Source: Pleurocapsaceae cyanobacterium CSU_1_1 (GTDB taxonomy: Bacteria > Cyanobacteriota > Cyanobacteriia > Cyanobacteriales > Xenococcaceae). From it: a DNA stretch of 49,817 nucleotides. Below, one piece after another: positions 8,486-17,430 of the stretch. Below the pieces are notes generated by a model. The model was not told where the DNA came from. It was given only the letters and a program-made list of their open reading frames with translations, and searched no databases. The stretch lies in NCBI GenBank assembly GCA_012034765.1, contig JAAUOU010000016.1, positions 1 through 49,817 of the forward strand, written 5' to 3'. The position numbers and the translations under genes were made by a program. Each line of letters begins with the position of its first letter. Within the stretch, counting starts at the first letter, position 1.

Positions 8486-9193
8486 ATAACTTCTCTTACT
8501 GAATTAGGATTGCCTCACACCAAAAGATTACTTAAAGAAATGATCGTGCTTCATCCCCATCTCTACACTCTTTCTAATCTTAATAATTGGCGGGAAGGTA
8601 TACCTGGGTTACGTAAATTTTTACATACGGAAATTTTGTTGTGGGGGCTAGGAGAAAGATTATTAGATATAGTCGAAAACTATATTGGTCTGCCTTTACT
8701 GTTTCATGGTGTCGATCTCCGACGAGATGCTGCAGATGCACCTCTAACAGATGCTAGACATTGGCATCGGGATATTGAGGATGAGCGGATGGTGAAAGTA
8801 ATTATTTATCTTAACAATGTAGGAGTTACGGGAGGCCCTTATGAATATATACCTCGCTCTTATACCGAACATCTCAACACGGCTTTAGATTATAAATCGG
8901 GATTTATCTCTGATGAGGCGATCGCTGAAATTGTTTCGCCTCAAAATTGGCAGACTTGTGCTGCTAAAGCAGGGAGTATTATTATTACTGATCCTTGCAA
9001 TGTTTTTCATCGGGCAAAACCGGCCCAGCGCAATCGTTATTCAATTACTTTCGGCTATACTTCCAGAATTCCCAAAGTGTATTTAAGTGAATTTCAACTT
9101 TCACCTGATGAATGGAATCGGATAACTCCCAAGTTAAGCAAACGTCAGATTGCCTGTCTGCGGAGAAGTAAGACTGGGTTAAGTTTGAATTAA
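8459..9193 (+). CDS. Phytanoyl-CoA dioxygenase (PhyH)-like protein, 5'-truncated by IS
   Basis: The frame encodes an Fe(II)/2-oxoglutarate oxygenase of the PhyH group: iron ligands in H-W-H-R-D (H-x-D, about residues 100-104) and a distal H in V-F-H-R-A with a following R-N-R-Y for 2-oxoglutarate. The first eight or so codons lie inside the IS605 right end; homology by memory starts at I-T-S-L-T-E-L-G-L, so perhaps 50 native residues are lost. The only upstream in-frame start is GTG 8459, within the hairpin; ATG 8540 is an alternative. The catalytic core is intact, but expression is uncertain. It may once have worked with the neighbouring receiver gene. Confidence 0.7.
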   Translation: MRSRRGGCQITSLTELGLPHTKRLLKEMIVLHPHLYTLSNLNNWREGIPGLRKFLHTEILLWGLGERLLDIVENYIGLPLLFHGVDLRRDAADAPLTDARHWHRDIEDERMVKVIIYLNNVGVTGGPYEYIPRSYTEHLNTALDYKSGFISDEAIAEIVSPQNWQTCAAKAGSIIITDPCNVFHRAKPAQRNRYSITFGYTSRIPKVYLSEFQLSPDEWNRITPKLSKRQIACLRRSKTGLSLN

Positions 9194-9278
9194 TGGTTTG
9201 AGATAAGTAATAAGAAGCAGAGGAATGTTTACCAAAGTTTATTCTTTAAATCAATCTTGATGTTCTATTAAACCGCAT

Positions 9279-9687
9279 CTACTTTGAAACCCGTAGTTTT
9301 TCTTCTTCAGGTTCGAGGTGTTTTTTGACCCATAGGCGATCGCTGACAGCGATAGGGGTAATATTAATTTGCTCCTGAAAATTAGCAACAGCATTGATTA
9401 ACTCTTGCTTTTTGTCATAACAAGTATGATAAGTTATGTCTTCTCTCAGCCATTGCCAAAGATGCTCTACAGGCATAACGAAGTGTATCCTTTAGGATAA
9501 AGTCGGGGCTGTAACCAGGTAAAGGTTGAAGATGAATATCTAAAGCTAATGCCGCTTCCTTGACTAACTTCGCACGATGATAAGGCGCACCATCCCAAAC
9601 AACAGTTATTTGAGGCTCAGGAAATTCGACTCGTAATTTTTTCAGAACCTCAATAGTATTAATTGTCTCTGCTTTCTCGCTTAACAT
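9279..9687 (-). pseudogene. IS630-family transposase remnant, frameshifted by short repeat insertion
   Basis: Reading on the minus strand, V-V-W-D-G-A-P-Y-H-R-A-K (second DDE aspartate) leads to L-P-G-Y-S-P-D-F. The frame is then broken by about 22 nt (9475-9499) and resumes in another frame with M-P-V-E-H-L-W-Q-W-L-R-E, which carries the last glutamate. Joined, they give the canonical P-D-F-M-P-V-E-H-L-W of DDE_3 transposases. The N-terminal helix-turn-helix half and first aspartate are absent; upstream, the sequence switches to a recombinase remnant. Not functional. Confidence 0.85.
9475..9499 (-). repeat. Short dispersed repeat (copy 1), inserted in IS630 remnant
   Basis: A 25-nt sequence identical (reverse complement) to 25031-25055. 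On the minus strand it starts with the palindrome TATCCTAAAGGATA and ends in CACTTCGTTAT. Removing 22 nt restores the transposase reading frame, so this is a datable insertion. It resembles the very small mobile repeats reported from Nostoc-type genomes. Confidence 0.8.
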
Positions 9688-9817
9688 CTTCTAAGGTGAA
9701 GCTACAGACACCAATTTGACGACCCTGTGCGGTTAAAGCTTTGATAGCAGCCAGACGACGATTAACTGTGGCTTCAGCTAGTCCTTTTTCAATTAATTGG
9801 GCATTGAGATTATCCCA
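9688..9817 (-). pseudogene. Tyrosine recombinase (integrase) N-terminal remnant
   Basis: The minus strand encodes D-N-L-N-A-Q-L-I-E-K-G-L-A-E-A-T-V-N-R-R, then L-A-A-I-K-A-L...G-V-C-S-F-T-L-E-D-V-K, the SAM-like core-binding domain of tyrosine site-specific recombinases. It has no start and is cut at its 3' side by the IS630 remnant at about 9687, and a stop closes the frame upstream. The catalytic domain is absent. It marks an old integration or recombination locus. Confidence 0.75.
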
Positions 9818-9888
9818 TCAAACCTGTTAACCAAATCGAAATTCCCCATAGTCCAAGAGCATCTTTATTCAGTTTTCTAGTTACGACG

Positions 9889-10545
9889 CTAACTGTAGGG
9901 TTCAAAACAGTTCATATTATTCTCAGCAACGGCGGCATCAATCAGATGACGAATACTTCTATCTTTTAACGGTCTAGTTTTAATCAAGGCATTCGAGATA
10001 ATCGGTTCGCTACGTTCATAGAGGGCGATCGCCTTTTCACCATTGTGAGCATTGCTGTAGAGAATGCCATCGACTTCTTGGTAAATGTCAGTTTGTTCGT
10101 AAAAGTAGCGCGACCAAGCCTGAGAAACCAGCCGATCTGCAACCGCACCCAAAGCGGCTACTGAACCTGCTGCCATTGCAGCTTTATCTCTAATATCTAG
10201 CAGTAATAGAGGTTGTTCGATGATGGCGATCGCCACTTCATAATCTTTAAACTCCACGATCTTGGTATCACCAAAAAGCTCTACCAGACAGCAAGAAAGA
10301 GTATAGCCCCAATAGGTAATACCTCGCTCTGGGTCTTCTTTCCCTTTCAGCGAAGTTGCCTCCTCTTTAGTTAAAGGTTGTTGGTGGTCAAAGCGTAATA
10401 GTGGTCCAAAGAAACGATAGCTATTGGCTTGAGTTTTATAGCGACTAGCAGGGTTAAATATTCTAACTAGTGCTGTTCGGGGTTCTACTGTCTCATACTG
10501 GGGACGAGGAGTAACTGTGGGCGGTGGGGGCAAAATTAAAACCAT
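9889..10545 (-). CDS. RES-domain toxin
   Basis: The 218-residue product fits the RES family: an arginine in V-R-I-F-N-P near residue 28, Y-R-F-F-G-P (about 43-48), the glutamate in C-L-V-E-L-F (about 88-93) and a C-terminal D-G-I-L-Y-S-N-A-H-N-G. RES toxins (MbcT, ParT, Res) adopt an ADP-ribosyltransferase-like fold and deplete NAD+ or modify a target. It lies 10 bp downstream of the likely antitoxin on the same strand, as is usual for this type. The gene is intact and surrounded by mobile debris, consistent with a horizontally moved toxin-antitoxin module. Confidence 0.85.
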   Translation of the reverse strand: MVLILPPPPTVTPRPQYETVEPRTALVRIFNPASRYKTQANSYRFFGPLLRFDHQQPLTKEEATSLKGKEDPERGITYWGYTLSCCLVELFGDTKIVEFKDYEVAIAIIEQPLLLLDIRDKAAMAAGSVAALGAVADRLVSQAWSRYFYEQTDIYQEVDGILYSNAHNGEKAIALYERSEPIISNALIKTRPLKDRSIRHLIDAAVAENNMNCFEPYS

Positions 10546-10555
10546 GCTTTAGTTT

Positions 10556-11167
10556 TTAAACTACTAATCCCACAGATTGAGCGGATTCAACAACTCGTTC
10601 CACATCTCCTGTCTTTAATACGTACAGGGGCGTAGAATTGGCAAAATAGGGATTTGGATTAACTAACCAACTAACTTTAGCGAGGTTCGAGCAATCCAAA
10701 GCCTTGAGAACCCTGCTCAACCCATCAACAATGCCATCGCTGGTGTTGGCATCAAACTGCCAAAGAGGAAACCACCATTTCTGGTTATCTTTGATGGCAA
10801 TTAAACTGCCAGCTTTAAGCCGATTCAAAGGAGCTTGTCTAGAGTCATAGCCTAAAATCTCCATTACCTGATTAACATCCACCGTGTCCTTCAGCAATTC
10901 CCTTCTGTAGTTAAAAGAATTAATCACATTTTGAATGTGCAGTCTTTTCCTTTCCTCTGGAACATACTCCTGATCCGAAAGCAATTTAACAAATTCATCG
11001 TCTGATGACTCGCTATGGCGAACGCGGTCGAGACTATCAGCGATCGCCGATAAAATTGCCGGAGATTCATCATCCAGCAGAGTTTGGAAAATTGAGAGTA
11101 GCTTATCTCCTGGCGAAATCTTCTGACGGGGTATATTTAGTTTTCTCGTAACAGTTCCCGAACTCAT
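10556..11167 (-). CDS. Xre/MbcA/ParS-type antitoxin-like protein
   Basis: The 203-residue product precedes the RES toxin by 10 bp. Its middle (V-N-Q-V-M-E-I-L-G-Y-D-S-R-Q-A-P-L-N-R-L, about 95-115) resembles a DNA-binding helix pair, followed by W-W-F-P-L-W-Q-F-D and a C-terminal domain ending in a helix with repeated valines, as in DUF2384-type antitoxins that cap RES toxins. It should neutralise the toxin and repress the operon. The N-terminal 90 residues are charged and helical and less typical. Assignment rests partly on context. Confidence 0.75.
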   Translation of the reverse strand: MSSGTVTRKLNIPRQKISPGDKLLSIFQTLLDDESPAILSAIADSLDRVRHSESSDDEFVKLLSDQEYVPEERKRLHIQNVINSFNYRRELLKDTVDVNQVMEILGYDSRQAPLNRLKAGSLIAIKDNQKWWFPLWQFDANTSDGIVDGLSRVLKALDCSNLAKVSWLVNPNPYFANSTPLYVLKTGDVERVVESAQSVGLVV

Positions 11168-11692
11168 AGTTTTTACATTTATGCAATTAATGTCCAGTAT
11201 AGCAGTTAAGTTCGGTCAGAAGAAATGCTCATCATCAAGCTGGTGAAAACTAAGATTTTCGTGATCTAGTTTTCTTTCTTTGTAAAAGTTTATTAATTAT
11301 GCTGGCTGTGTCTTAGATGTGGCGCTAACGCCAAATGCGACAGATTGCCCCTGGCTTCTATCTAGCGCAAGTTTATTACGGAAGAAGGAGAATCTCAAAC
11401 TTCACTCTTAAATTTTAGTCATTTTTCTTGATGATCAAGAGCGAAGCCCTAGCTAATAGCTAATAGCTAACAGCTTTTTGATGAACTTTTACTCATTTAA
11501 ACTTCTACAGAGATATGATGTGAGTTTTTCTATGAGTTTTATGAGATTAAGGGACTAAAGGTAAAACTACTATAGAACTGACATCCTCTTAGAAGTAGAA
11601 AATGTAACAAATATTGGGTTTGCGATACTTAGCGAATGTTTTTCCCAAGTTGAATCTTGACGATGAAATCAGTTCCTAAAAGGAGAAAAATA
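11168..11692. other. Intergenic region upstream of araC-type gene
   Basis: About 525 bp without a convincing gene. It should hold the promoter of the leftward toxin-antitoxin operon and that of the rightward regulator. A short palindromic stretch GGCGCTAACGCC lies near 11321-11332, and heptamer repeats of AGCTAAT occupy 11451-11474. A good ribosome site (AGGAG, 11681-11685) precedes the regulator. Confidence 0.5.
11451..11474. repeat. Heptamer tandem repeat (AGCTAAT type)
   Basis: Three consecutive 7-nt units (AGCTAAT, AGCTAAT, AGCTAAC) plus a partial unit. The same class of AGCTAT/AGCCAT heptamers recurs at 25594 and 41449. Confidence 0.7.
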
Positions 11693-12649
11693 ATGAATAA
11701 TCCGATCATGTTCGAGAAAGATACTACAATGCCCTCAGCTAATTGTGTTGCGCCACCACGAACACTGTCTTTATCCACCCAAATCCTCGATCGCGCTCCC
11801 AAGATAACAGTATTTCGCTCCACAGGTTCGGATACTCAATCTTCACATCCTCATGCACATTCGTTTTTTGAACTATTTTTCATTGAAGAGGGTGAAGGCT
11901 GTTACTCGATCGGCGATCGCCAGCTTTGGGCTAAATCTGGCGACCTTTTTTTAATCGCTCCTGGCGAGGTTCACGATCCCAGTGGTCTCGATCACGCTAC
12001 TAAATGGATTGTTGGTTTTGAAGCCGAAGCGCTTCACCCAGCATACACTGATGCCAATATATTTTTAATGCTCCCTAGTCGAGTAATAGAGTCGTTTTTG
12101 CCAATCAATGACCTTAAAATTAAACACTTCTACATTCCTGCGCAAGAGCGATCGCGATGGCTAGACCTCTTTGAACAGTTAAAAGACGAACTTGGCAATA
12201 AAGAACTTAGTTTTATCGAGGCAGCGCGTGCCTTGTTGATGCTATTACTCATTGAAACTGCTAGATTCAGCGAGCCACAATTGCCCCAGTCAACAAAATC
12301 TTCTACTCAGCGATCGGCCAAAAAAGGCTCTCCAGTAGTGGAAAAAGTGTTGTATTTTATCGCGACCAATTTCCGTAAGAGTATTGGTTTACAAGAAGTT
12401 GCTAAGGAAGTTAACTTTTCTCCTGCTTACCTAACCGATCTTATTCGCCGAGAAACTGGAAAGACAGTAGGAGGCTGGATCGCCGAGCGTCGTATGACAG
12501 AGGCACGCCACCTGCTGCTAGCAACCGATCTCCCTGTAAATCAAATTGCAGAGTCAGTAGGCTATTTTGATTCAAGCTATTTTATTCGTCTATTTCGTCG
12601 GCTTAACGGTACAACTCCTCAAGCTTGGAGGCTTCTATATCGTCAATAA
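11693..12649 (+). CDS. AraC-family transcriptional regulator with cupin domain
   Basis: Starting at ATG 11693, eight nt after AGGAG, gives 318 residues; the longer frame from a TTG at 11657 has no ribosome site. Residues about 45-120 form a cupin (H-P-H-A-H-S-F-F-E-L-F-F and G-D-L-F-L-I-A-P-G-E-V-H), the usual ligand-sensing barrel. Residues about 220-318 are a double helix-turn-helix: I-G-L-Q-E-V-A-K-E-V-N-F-S-P-A-Y-L, then I-A-E-S-V-G-Y-F-D-S-S-Y-F, ending P-Q-A-W-R. It faces the metabolic island, so it is the best candidate for its regulator; sugars or aromatic acids are typical ligands of such proteins. Confidence 0.9.
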   Translation: MNNPIMFEKDTTMPSANCVAPPRTLSLSTQILDRAPKITVFRSTGSDTQSSHPHAHSFFELFFIEEGEGCYSIGDRQLWAKSGDLFLIAPGEVHDPSGLDHATKWIVGFEAEALHPAYTDANIFLMLPSRVIESFLPINDLKIKHFYIPAQERSRWLDLFEQLKDELGNKELSFIEAARALLMLLLIETARFSEPQLPQSTKSSTQRSAKKGSPVVEKVLYFIATNFRKSIGLQEVAKEVNFSPAYLTDLIRRETGKTVGGWIAERRMTEARHLLLATDLPVNQIAESVGYFDSSYFIRLFRRLNGTTPQAWRLLYRQ

Positions 12650-12706
12650 TCGGTACATTTTCTATCTTTTAGCGTTCCCTAATTTTAAATGTAATAACTA
12701 CAAAAA

Positions 12707-13663
12707 ATGGTGATGGCTACTGACTACATTCTATTTGTACATGGTGTTAACACCCGCCAAGCACACGAGCAGCGCACATATGCCGATCCGCTGTTTGAGC
12801 GCCTCCAAGCATCTACTTTAGATAGCGATCGCCATTTGAAGAAGATCGCTTTCTATTGGGGCGATCTCAACATTGAGATCGAAAATTCACTTTTAGCACA
12901 ACTGCAAGCTTCTCCTTTGTGGTCAGGACTCTGGTTTAGAAATTTCCGCTCACAGCAAATTCTTCAGTTTGCTGGAGATGCAGCCCTCTACGTTAGTCGT
13001 CACATAGGTTCTAGGGTTGTCAAGAAGCTCAAGATGGATGCTCTTAATATAGTTGCCGATCCCGAGCCAGGCGATCGCCTCCATGTCATCACCCATAGTT
13101 GGGGGACTGTAATTTTATTTGACATCTTATTCGCCACTCGTTGGGACGAGCCAACTGTACCTGGACATCAAGAAGTAATGGCAATTCGTGATGCCATATT
13201 TGGGGTATCTGGCACAGATGCCGATACTCGCGATCGCGGTATTAAACTAGCCAGTCTTCATACGATGGGATCGCCGATCGCGATTTTTAGTCTTACGGAT
13301 ATCGTACCAGGGAAAGATGGTACTAGTTCGCCTAGCGGACATGATATCACCCCCTGTCTTCAGAAGCTATTAGAGCATCTTTATGTAGCGCGACAACACC
13401 AAAAGCTGCCCTGGAGAAACTATATTCATCCTGCCGATCCCCTCGCTTATCCGCTCAAACAACTGATGAGTGGCTTAGTGGATGGTGATGCAAAATATCT
13501 AGATATTCAAGATGTAATTACTCGTGAAGCGGGAAGATTCGACTTTTTGACACAACCTATAAAACAAACAGGTTTAGCTCTAATTCAAGGTGGTAATGCT
13601 CATGGTAGCTACTGGCAAAGTAGGCAAGTGGTGCAAGAAATTTGCAATGTCATCTTTGCTTAG
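12707..13663 (+). CDS. Alpha/beta hydrolase-like protein
   Basis: The 318-residue product has an oxyanion-type loop F-V-H-G-V-N at the N-terminus (about 10-15), a nucleophile elbow T-H-S-W-G-T with Ser near residue 130, a loop H-T-M-G-S-P-I that is common in lipase-like proteins (about 185-191), and a likely catalytic His in N-A-H-G-S-Y-W (about 297). The signature T-H-S-W-G-T departs from G-x-S-x-G by a Thr-His start. The substrate is unknown. It begins 57 bp after the regulator on the same strand and may be under the same control. An alternative ATG two codons in (12713) is possible. Confidence 0.75.
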   Translation: MVMATDYILFVHGVNTRQAHEQRTYADPLFERLQASTLDSDRHLKKIAFYWGDLNIEIENSLLAQLQASPLWSGLWFRNFRSQQILQFAGDAALYVSRHIGSRVVKKLKMDALNIVADPEPGDRLHVITHSWGTVILFDILFATRWDEPTVPGHQEVMAIRDAIFGVSGTDADTRDRGIKLASLHTMGSPIAIFSLTDIVPGKDGTSSPSGHDITPCLQKLLEHLYVARQHQKLPWRNYIHPADPLAYPLKQLMSGLVDGDAKYLDIQDVITREAGRFDFLTQPIKQTGLALIQGGNAHGSYWQSRQVVQEICNVIFA

Positions 13664-13712
13664 AGTGACGGTTACAGCAGTTTTCAATTGGATAGACTAC
13701 GTTGATTTATTG

Positions 13713-13737
13713 GGGTAATGGGTAATGGGTAATGGGT
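13713..13737. repeat. Heptamer tandem repeat (GGTAATG type)
   Basis: Three perfect GGTAATG units plus a partial. The complementary motif (TACCCAT/TACCTAT) forms the repeat at 27683-27710. Confidence 0.75.
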
Positions 13738-13834
13738 TCTATTCAACTGAAATTAGCTGTAACCCTCTTGTGTCACTTTCCGAAAATTAAACTACAATAA
13801 AAAAGTTGTTGATGGTTGTGAGGTAGAGAGAGCA

Positions 13835-14137
13835 ATGGATGTAGAATTACAGATTCTTAAACATTTGAAAAGAGATGCTCGACCAACAGTTTCTGTCATC
13901 GATCAATATTGCTCCACTTATAGTGACTTGTTTTCTGATGTACGAAGTTATGAATGTTTTAAATATTTACATCAAGGAATCATCTCACCAATCAAAAGAA
14001 AATCATTGCCAGAAATAGCTAAGGTAGTAGGAATCTCTTCTGCCCAATCATTGCATCATTTTCTAGCTAATTCACCTTGGTCAGCAGCAGAATTAAAAGA
14101 AAGAAGATTAAACCTAACTCTCAAAGCTTTAAAATAA
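13835..14137 (+). pseudogene. IS701-like transposase N-terminal fragment
   Basis: One hundred residues including F-K-Y-L-H-Q-G-I-I-S-P-I-K-R-K-S-L-P-E-I-A-K and F-L-A-N-S-P-W-S-A-A-E-L, which match the start of cyanobacterial IS701-type DDE transposases as I know them. The full proteins are about four times longer and the catalytic residues are missing, so this is a truncated remnant even though its frame is open. It separates the hydrolase from the rest of the metabolic island. Confidence 0.75.
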
Positions 14138-14672
14138 ACTTATTAATTATCTCAAGATGTGTGGGTCTGTTCGTAGGTATTAACCAGCGATGGTGTTTGT
14201 ATTTTAAAGTGATTTACATTTCCGTATTGTAATAAATTGCCTTAGTAGTGAGTGATAAACCGACCAAAGACTTATGCAAATAGCCAAGAATCATGAGGTT
14301 TTTCTTTTTAGAGAAATTTACTAGATCAAAGCTTTACAAATTTATAAATAAAAGGCTTGCAGCTTAAATCTGGGAGCTTATAAGTTTTGATAATATCGAA
14401 AAAATAACCGATCAAATCAAAAGAATGTCCCTTGTTTGTCCAAGACAAATTTCTTAGACTAAAAAAAACAAGCAATTCTGATTAAACAAGTCAATAAATT
14501 GCCAAAAGTTTGAACATAAATAACTTACTTTTGTGGCAATTTTTATAATCTAAATTAATTGTTACCAAGCGTATAAGTTCAAGCTATTTTTGCCTAGCTT
14601 AAATAGACAATTAGCAGACAATTAGTCACAAGTTTAACGATAAGTAGAGAAGTATCTAACAAAATAAAATCC
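14138..14672. other. Intergenic region with two hairpins
   Basis: About 535 bp with no credible gene. TTTGTC-CAA-GACAAA forms a small hairpin at 14435-14449. A longer imperfect inverted repeat lies at 14496-14542, with arms AAATTGCC+AAAAGT and their complements, a 2-nt bulge and a 17-nt loop; it runs into T-rich sequence and could be a weak terminator or an element end. The promoter of the epimerase-like gene should be in the last 130 bp. Confidence 0.5.
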
Positions 14673-16697
14673 ATGAGACAATTTACTCAAAGTACAACAC
14701 TGATGGGTTATGTGACTGAGATTAAAGAGCAGGACTCTGCCTTTAGTATTAAATGCCGTAGCGGCGATGAATTATTAATCCATGTTGCCAGAGAAACCCG
14801 ATTTCAGTCCATGCAAAATTTGGACGGTATCGATCGCGATCGCTATCCAAATCCTGAAGATTTTAGGCAGAATCCGTCACAATTAGTCAAAAAATATATT
14901 CATAGCGATCGCTTGATTGCAGTAGAAGGGGTTTATCTAGAAGATGGTGCTAATCGTCGCTTAGATGCAATTAGTGTTCATCTATTGCAAGCATTTGACG
15001 GGGAATTTTTATTTGAGCAGACTCATTGGTGGTTGACCCAAATTGCTCGACTATCCGATACCTGGCTCGGCTTTCTATTTCCTAATAAAGTCACCTACGA
15101 AATTGATGATTTTAGACTTTATCAGACCAACTTAAATATTGTTGGTCTACGCACAGATGATAATCTTCAGGAAAGTTCGACCCTATCTCGGTTAATCTAT
15201 GGATTATCTTCAGCTTACTTACTAACTGGTTCTGAAAGTTATCTGTCAGCTGCTCGTGCAGGAGTTCAATACCAGAGGGAAACTTTTCGTGCTTTAACCA
15301 GCGATGGCAAACATTGTTTTTGGGCATCTGGTAAGCGCAAACCGAGTATAGCTATCAGCTATACATGACTTCCCAAAATGATGACGATCGCGGCACTATT
15401 CCCCTTTACGAACAAATATATGCGTTGGCTGGACTCGCCCAATACTATCGCATTACCCTCGATTGGGAAGTCTTTGATGATATCGTGCGCACAATTCGTA
15501 CCTTTAATCAATACTATCTCGATCTCGAATCAAAGTATGGCAAAGATGCTTTTGGCGATTACTTTTCCCATCTCGATTATGCAACATTAAGCTGGGATAG
15601 TGAGGCTTTGGGTGATAATCAAGCCAGAAAGAACTGGAACTCTATCGGCGACCATATTCCAGCTTATTTGGTCAATCTCATGTTAGCTCTTGAGCCATTG
15701 CCAAAAGCTAGTAGTAACTATGAAGAAATCCAGAAGTTTTTAAATATCTGCAAAAAAATTCTCCGTACTACTAGCACAATTATCATTGAGCAGTTTCCCG
15801 ATCCCGACGAGAATGTGCCATTTGTAAACGAACGATTCTCGCGCACCTGGCAACCAGACCATGATTGGCGCTGGCAGCGAAATCGTGCTGTAGTCGGACA
15901 CAACCTTAAGATTGCCTGGAACTTGACTCGTGTTGCCAATTACTACTACTTTTCCGCTGACAAAATTGCAGCTGAGAACTGTGAAGAGGCAGCGGAATCG
16001 AAAAAGTTAGCCGATGACCTGATGAAGTTGGCAGACAAATTAGGCACTACCATGGCAAATCTTGGTGTAGACCTATTTCGAGGTGGCATATTTGATACCT
16101 TGGAACGAAAATCCCGACAACGGTTTCCCCATCGAATTTCCTTGGAGCAATACCAAAGACTTTTGGCAACAAGAACAAGCTCTCCTCGCCTACTTAATTT
16201 TGCATGGTTGCAGTAATGAAAGTGAAGAGCAAAAGCAAGAATATTTGCGACTTGCTCAAGAGACGGCTGCTTTTTGGAATTTATTCTTTCTTGACCAAGA
16301 CAGCAAAGGGATCTTTTTCCGCGTTACCGAAAGTGGAATGCCAGTAACTGAAGGTAACTATGGCAACAAAGGTGGTCATGCCATCTCTGGCTATCATGCT
16401 TTCGAGCTTAATTATTTAGCGCATATTTATATTAGCTCTTACGTGACGAAGCAACCCTTCTGTCTCTACTTCAAACCGAATAAAAATTGTCGTCAGCGTT
16501 CTATTAATGTCTTACCTGATTTTGTCAGACCTAATAGCTTATACGTCAGTCGCATCAACATTGATGGTAGCGAGCGCGATGATATCGATCCAGATAACTT
16601 CCGAATTACCTTGAGTGAAAAGGAACTCCAACTAGGTTCAGAAGCAGAAATTGTTGTAGAACTGAAGCCTTTGTCTGAGTGTAGCGAAGGTCTTTAA
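14673..16697 (+). pseudogene. AGE-family (N-acylglucosamine 2-epimerase-like) gene with two frameshifts
   Basis: Three overlapping frames make one protein of roughly 670 residues. Residues 1-105 look like an OB-fold domain. The rest is an alpha/alpha-barrel: T-I-P-L-Y-E-Q-I-Y-A-L-A-G, P-D-H-D-W-R-W, V-V-G-H-N-L-K-I-A-W, K-D-F-W-Q-Q-E-Q-A-L and G-N-Y-G-N-K-G-G-H-A, matching the AGE/cellobiose-epimerase fold and its catalytic histidines. Frame break 1 lies at 15330-15364 (one base apparently lost); break 2 lies at about 16108-16114, where dropping one A from CGAAAATCCC restores E-R-N-P-D-N-G-F-P. It is either a fresh pseudogene or an assembly error. It is first in the island and likely acts on a sugar. 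Confidence 0.75.
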
Positions 16698-16715
16698 ACG
16701 TTTAGGAGAGAAAAA

Positions 16716-17384
16716 ATGGCTACCCAAATATTAGCAGGTAAGAAAATCGCTGTACTCGTCGAGACTGAATTTATTCCTGAAGAAATTAAAACATATCAAA
16801 CATACTTCCCCGAACTAGGAGCGACCGTAGATTTAATGTCTCGGTTGTGGTCAAACCCAACTGCACGCTTTGTCTCTGATATCGATGAAGTAGAAGGTGA
16901 AGTTCCCGAATACATCGATGTCAACATTGACTTTCAGCATGTAGAACTCACTGAATATGCGGCAGTGATCATGGCAGCTAACTATACCAGTGTACGTCTG
17001 CGTTACTTCCAACCGCCCGATGGTTATCCCATCTCGCCAGAGCAAACTCGAACAGCACCAGCGGTACAGTTTTTTGCAGCGGCAATGGCGAACCCCAAAA
17101 TCGTCAAAGGCTTTCTCTGTCATGGATTGTGGATTCTCACGCCGATGCCAGAACTACTCAAAGGACGACGGGTTATCTGTCACGAAGTTGTCCTCGCAGA
17201 TATTGTCAATGCAGGCGCAGTTTACCTGCCACCACCAGTTAATTCCGAGCTAAACGACCCCCGAAATATTGTCGTTGATGGGGATATGGTTACAGGACAT
17301 TCAGGAGGCGATGTAAATGCCTTTATCGATGCGATCGCTCACCAAATTGTTTTACAAGAAAAAGGCTTAAAGCTTAAAGCTTAG
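16716..17384 (+). CDS. DJ-1/PfpI family protein (first copy)
   Basis: The 222-residue protein has a flavodoxin-like DJ-1 fold: acidic residue in L-V-E-T-E-F (about 15-20) and the nucleophile cysteine in F-L-C-H-G-L-W (about 134-140), giving the Cys-His-Glu arrangement of PfpI, YhbO and related proteins. A 45-residue insertion after the first strand (D-I-D-E-V-E-G-E-V-P-E-Y-I-D) is unusual for simple PfpI members. The family includes glyoxalase-III-like and deglycase-like enzymes and also cyanide-hydratase-like and isomerase members, so the reaction is open. It starts 18 bp after the epimerase-like gene with a strong ribosome site. Confidence 0.85.
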   Translation: MATQILAGKKIAVLVETEFIPEEIKTYQTYFPELGATVDLMSRLWSNPTARFVSDIDEVEGEVPEYIDVNIDFQHVELTEYAAVIMAANYTSVRLRYFQPPDGYPISPEQTRTAPAVQFFAAAMANPKIVKGFLCHGLWILTPMPELLKGRRVICHEVVLADIVNAGAVYLPPPVNSELNDPRNIVVDGDMVTGHSGGDVNAFIDAIAHQIVLQEKGLKLKA

Positions 17385-17430
17385 AGCTTTTATTAAAGAT
17401 TCCACTTATTGTAATTAGGAGATATTACCA

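Noticed and set aside
9830-9888. V-T-R-K-L-N reading after the RES gene, resembling the start of the antitoxin
   Set aside because: Only six residues match and the surrounding frame is closed, so a duplicated antitoxin start is not supported.
14673-16697. Three separate genes in the epimerase-like region
   Set aside because: Homology runs continuously across the frame changes, so one broken gene is the simpler reading.
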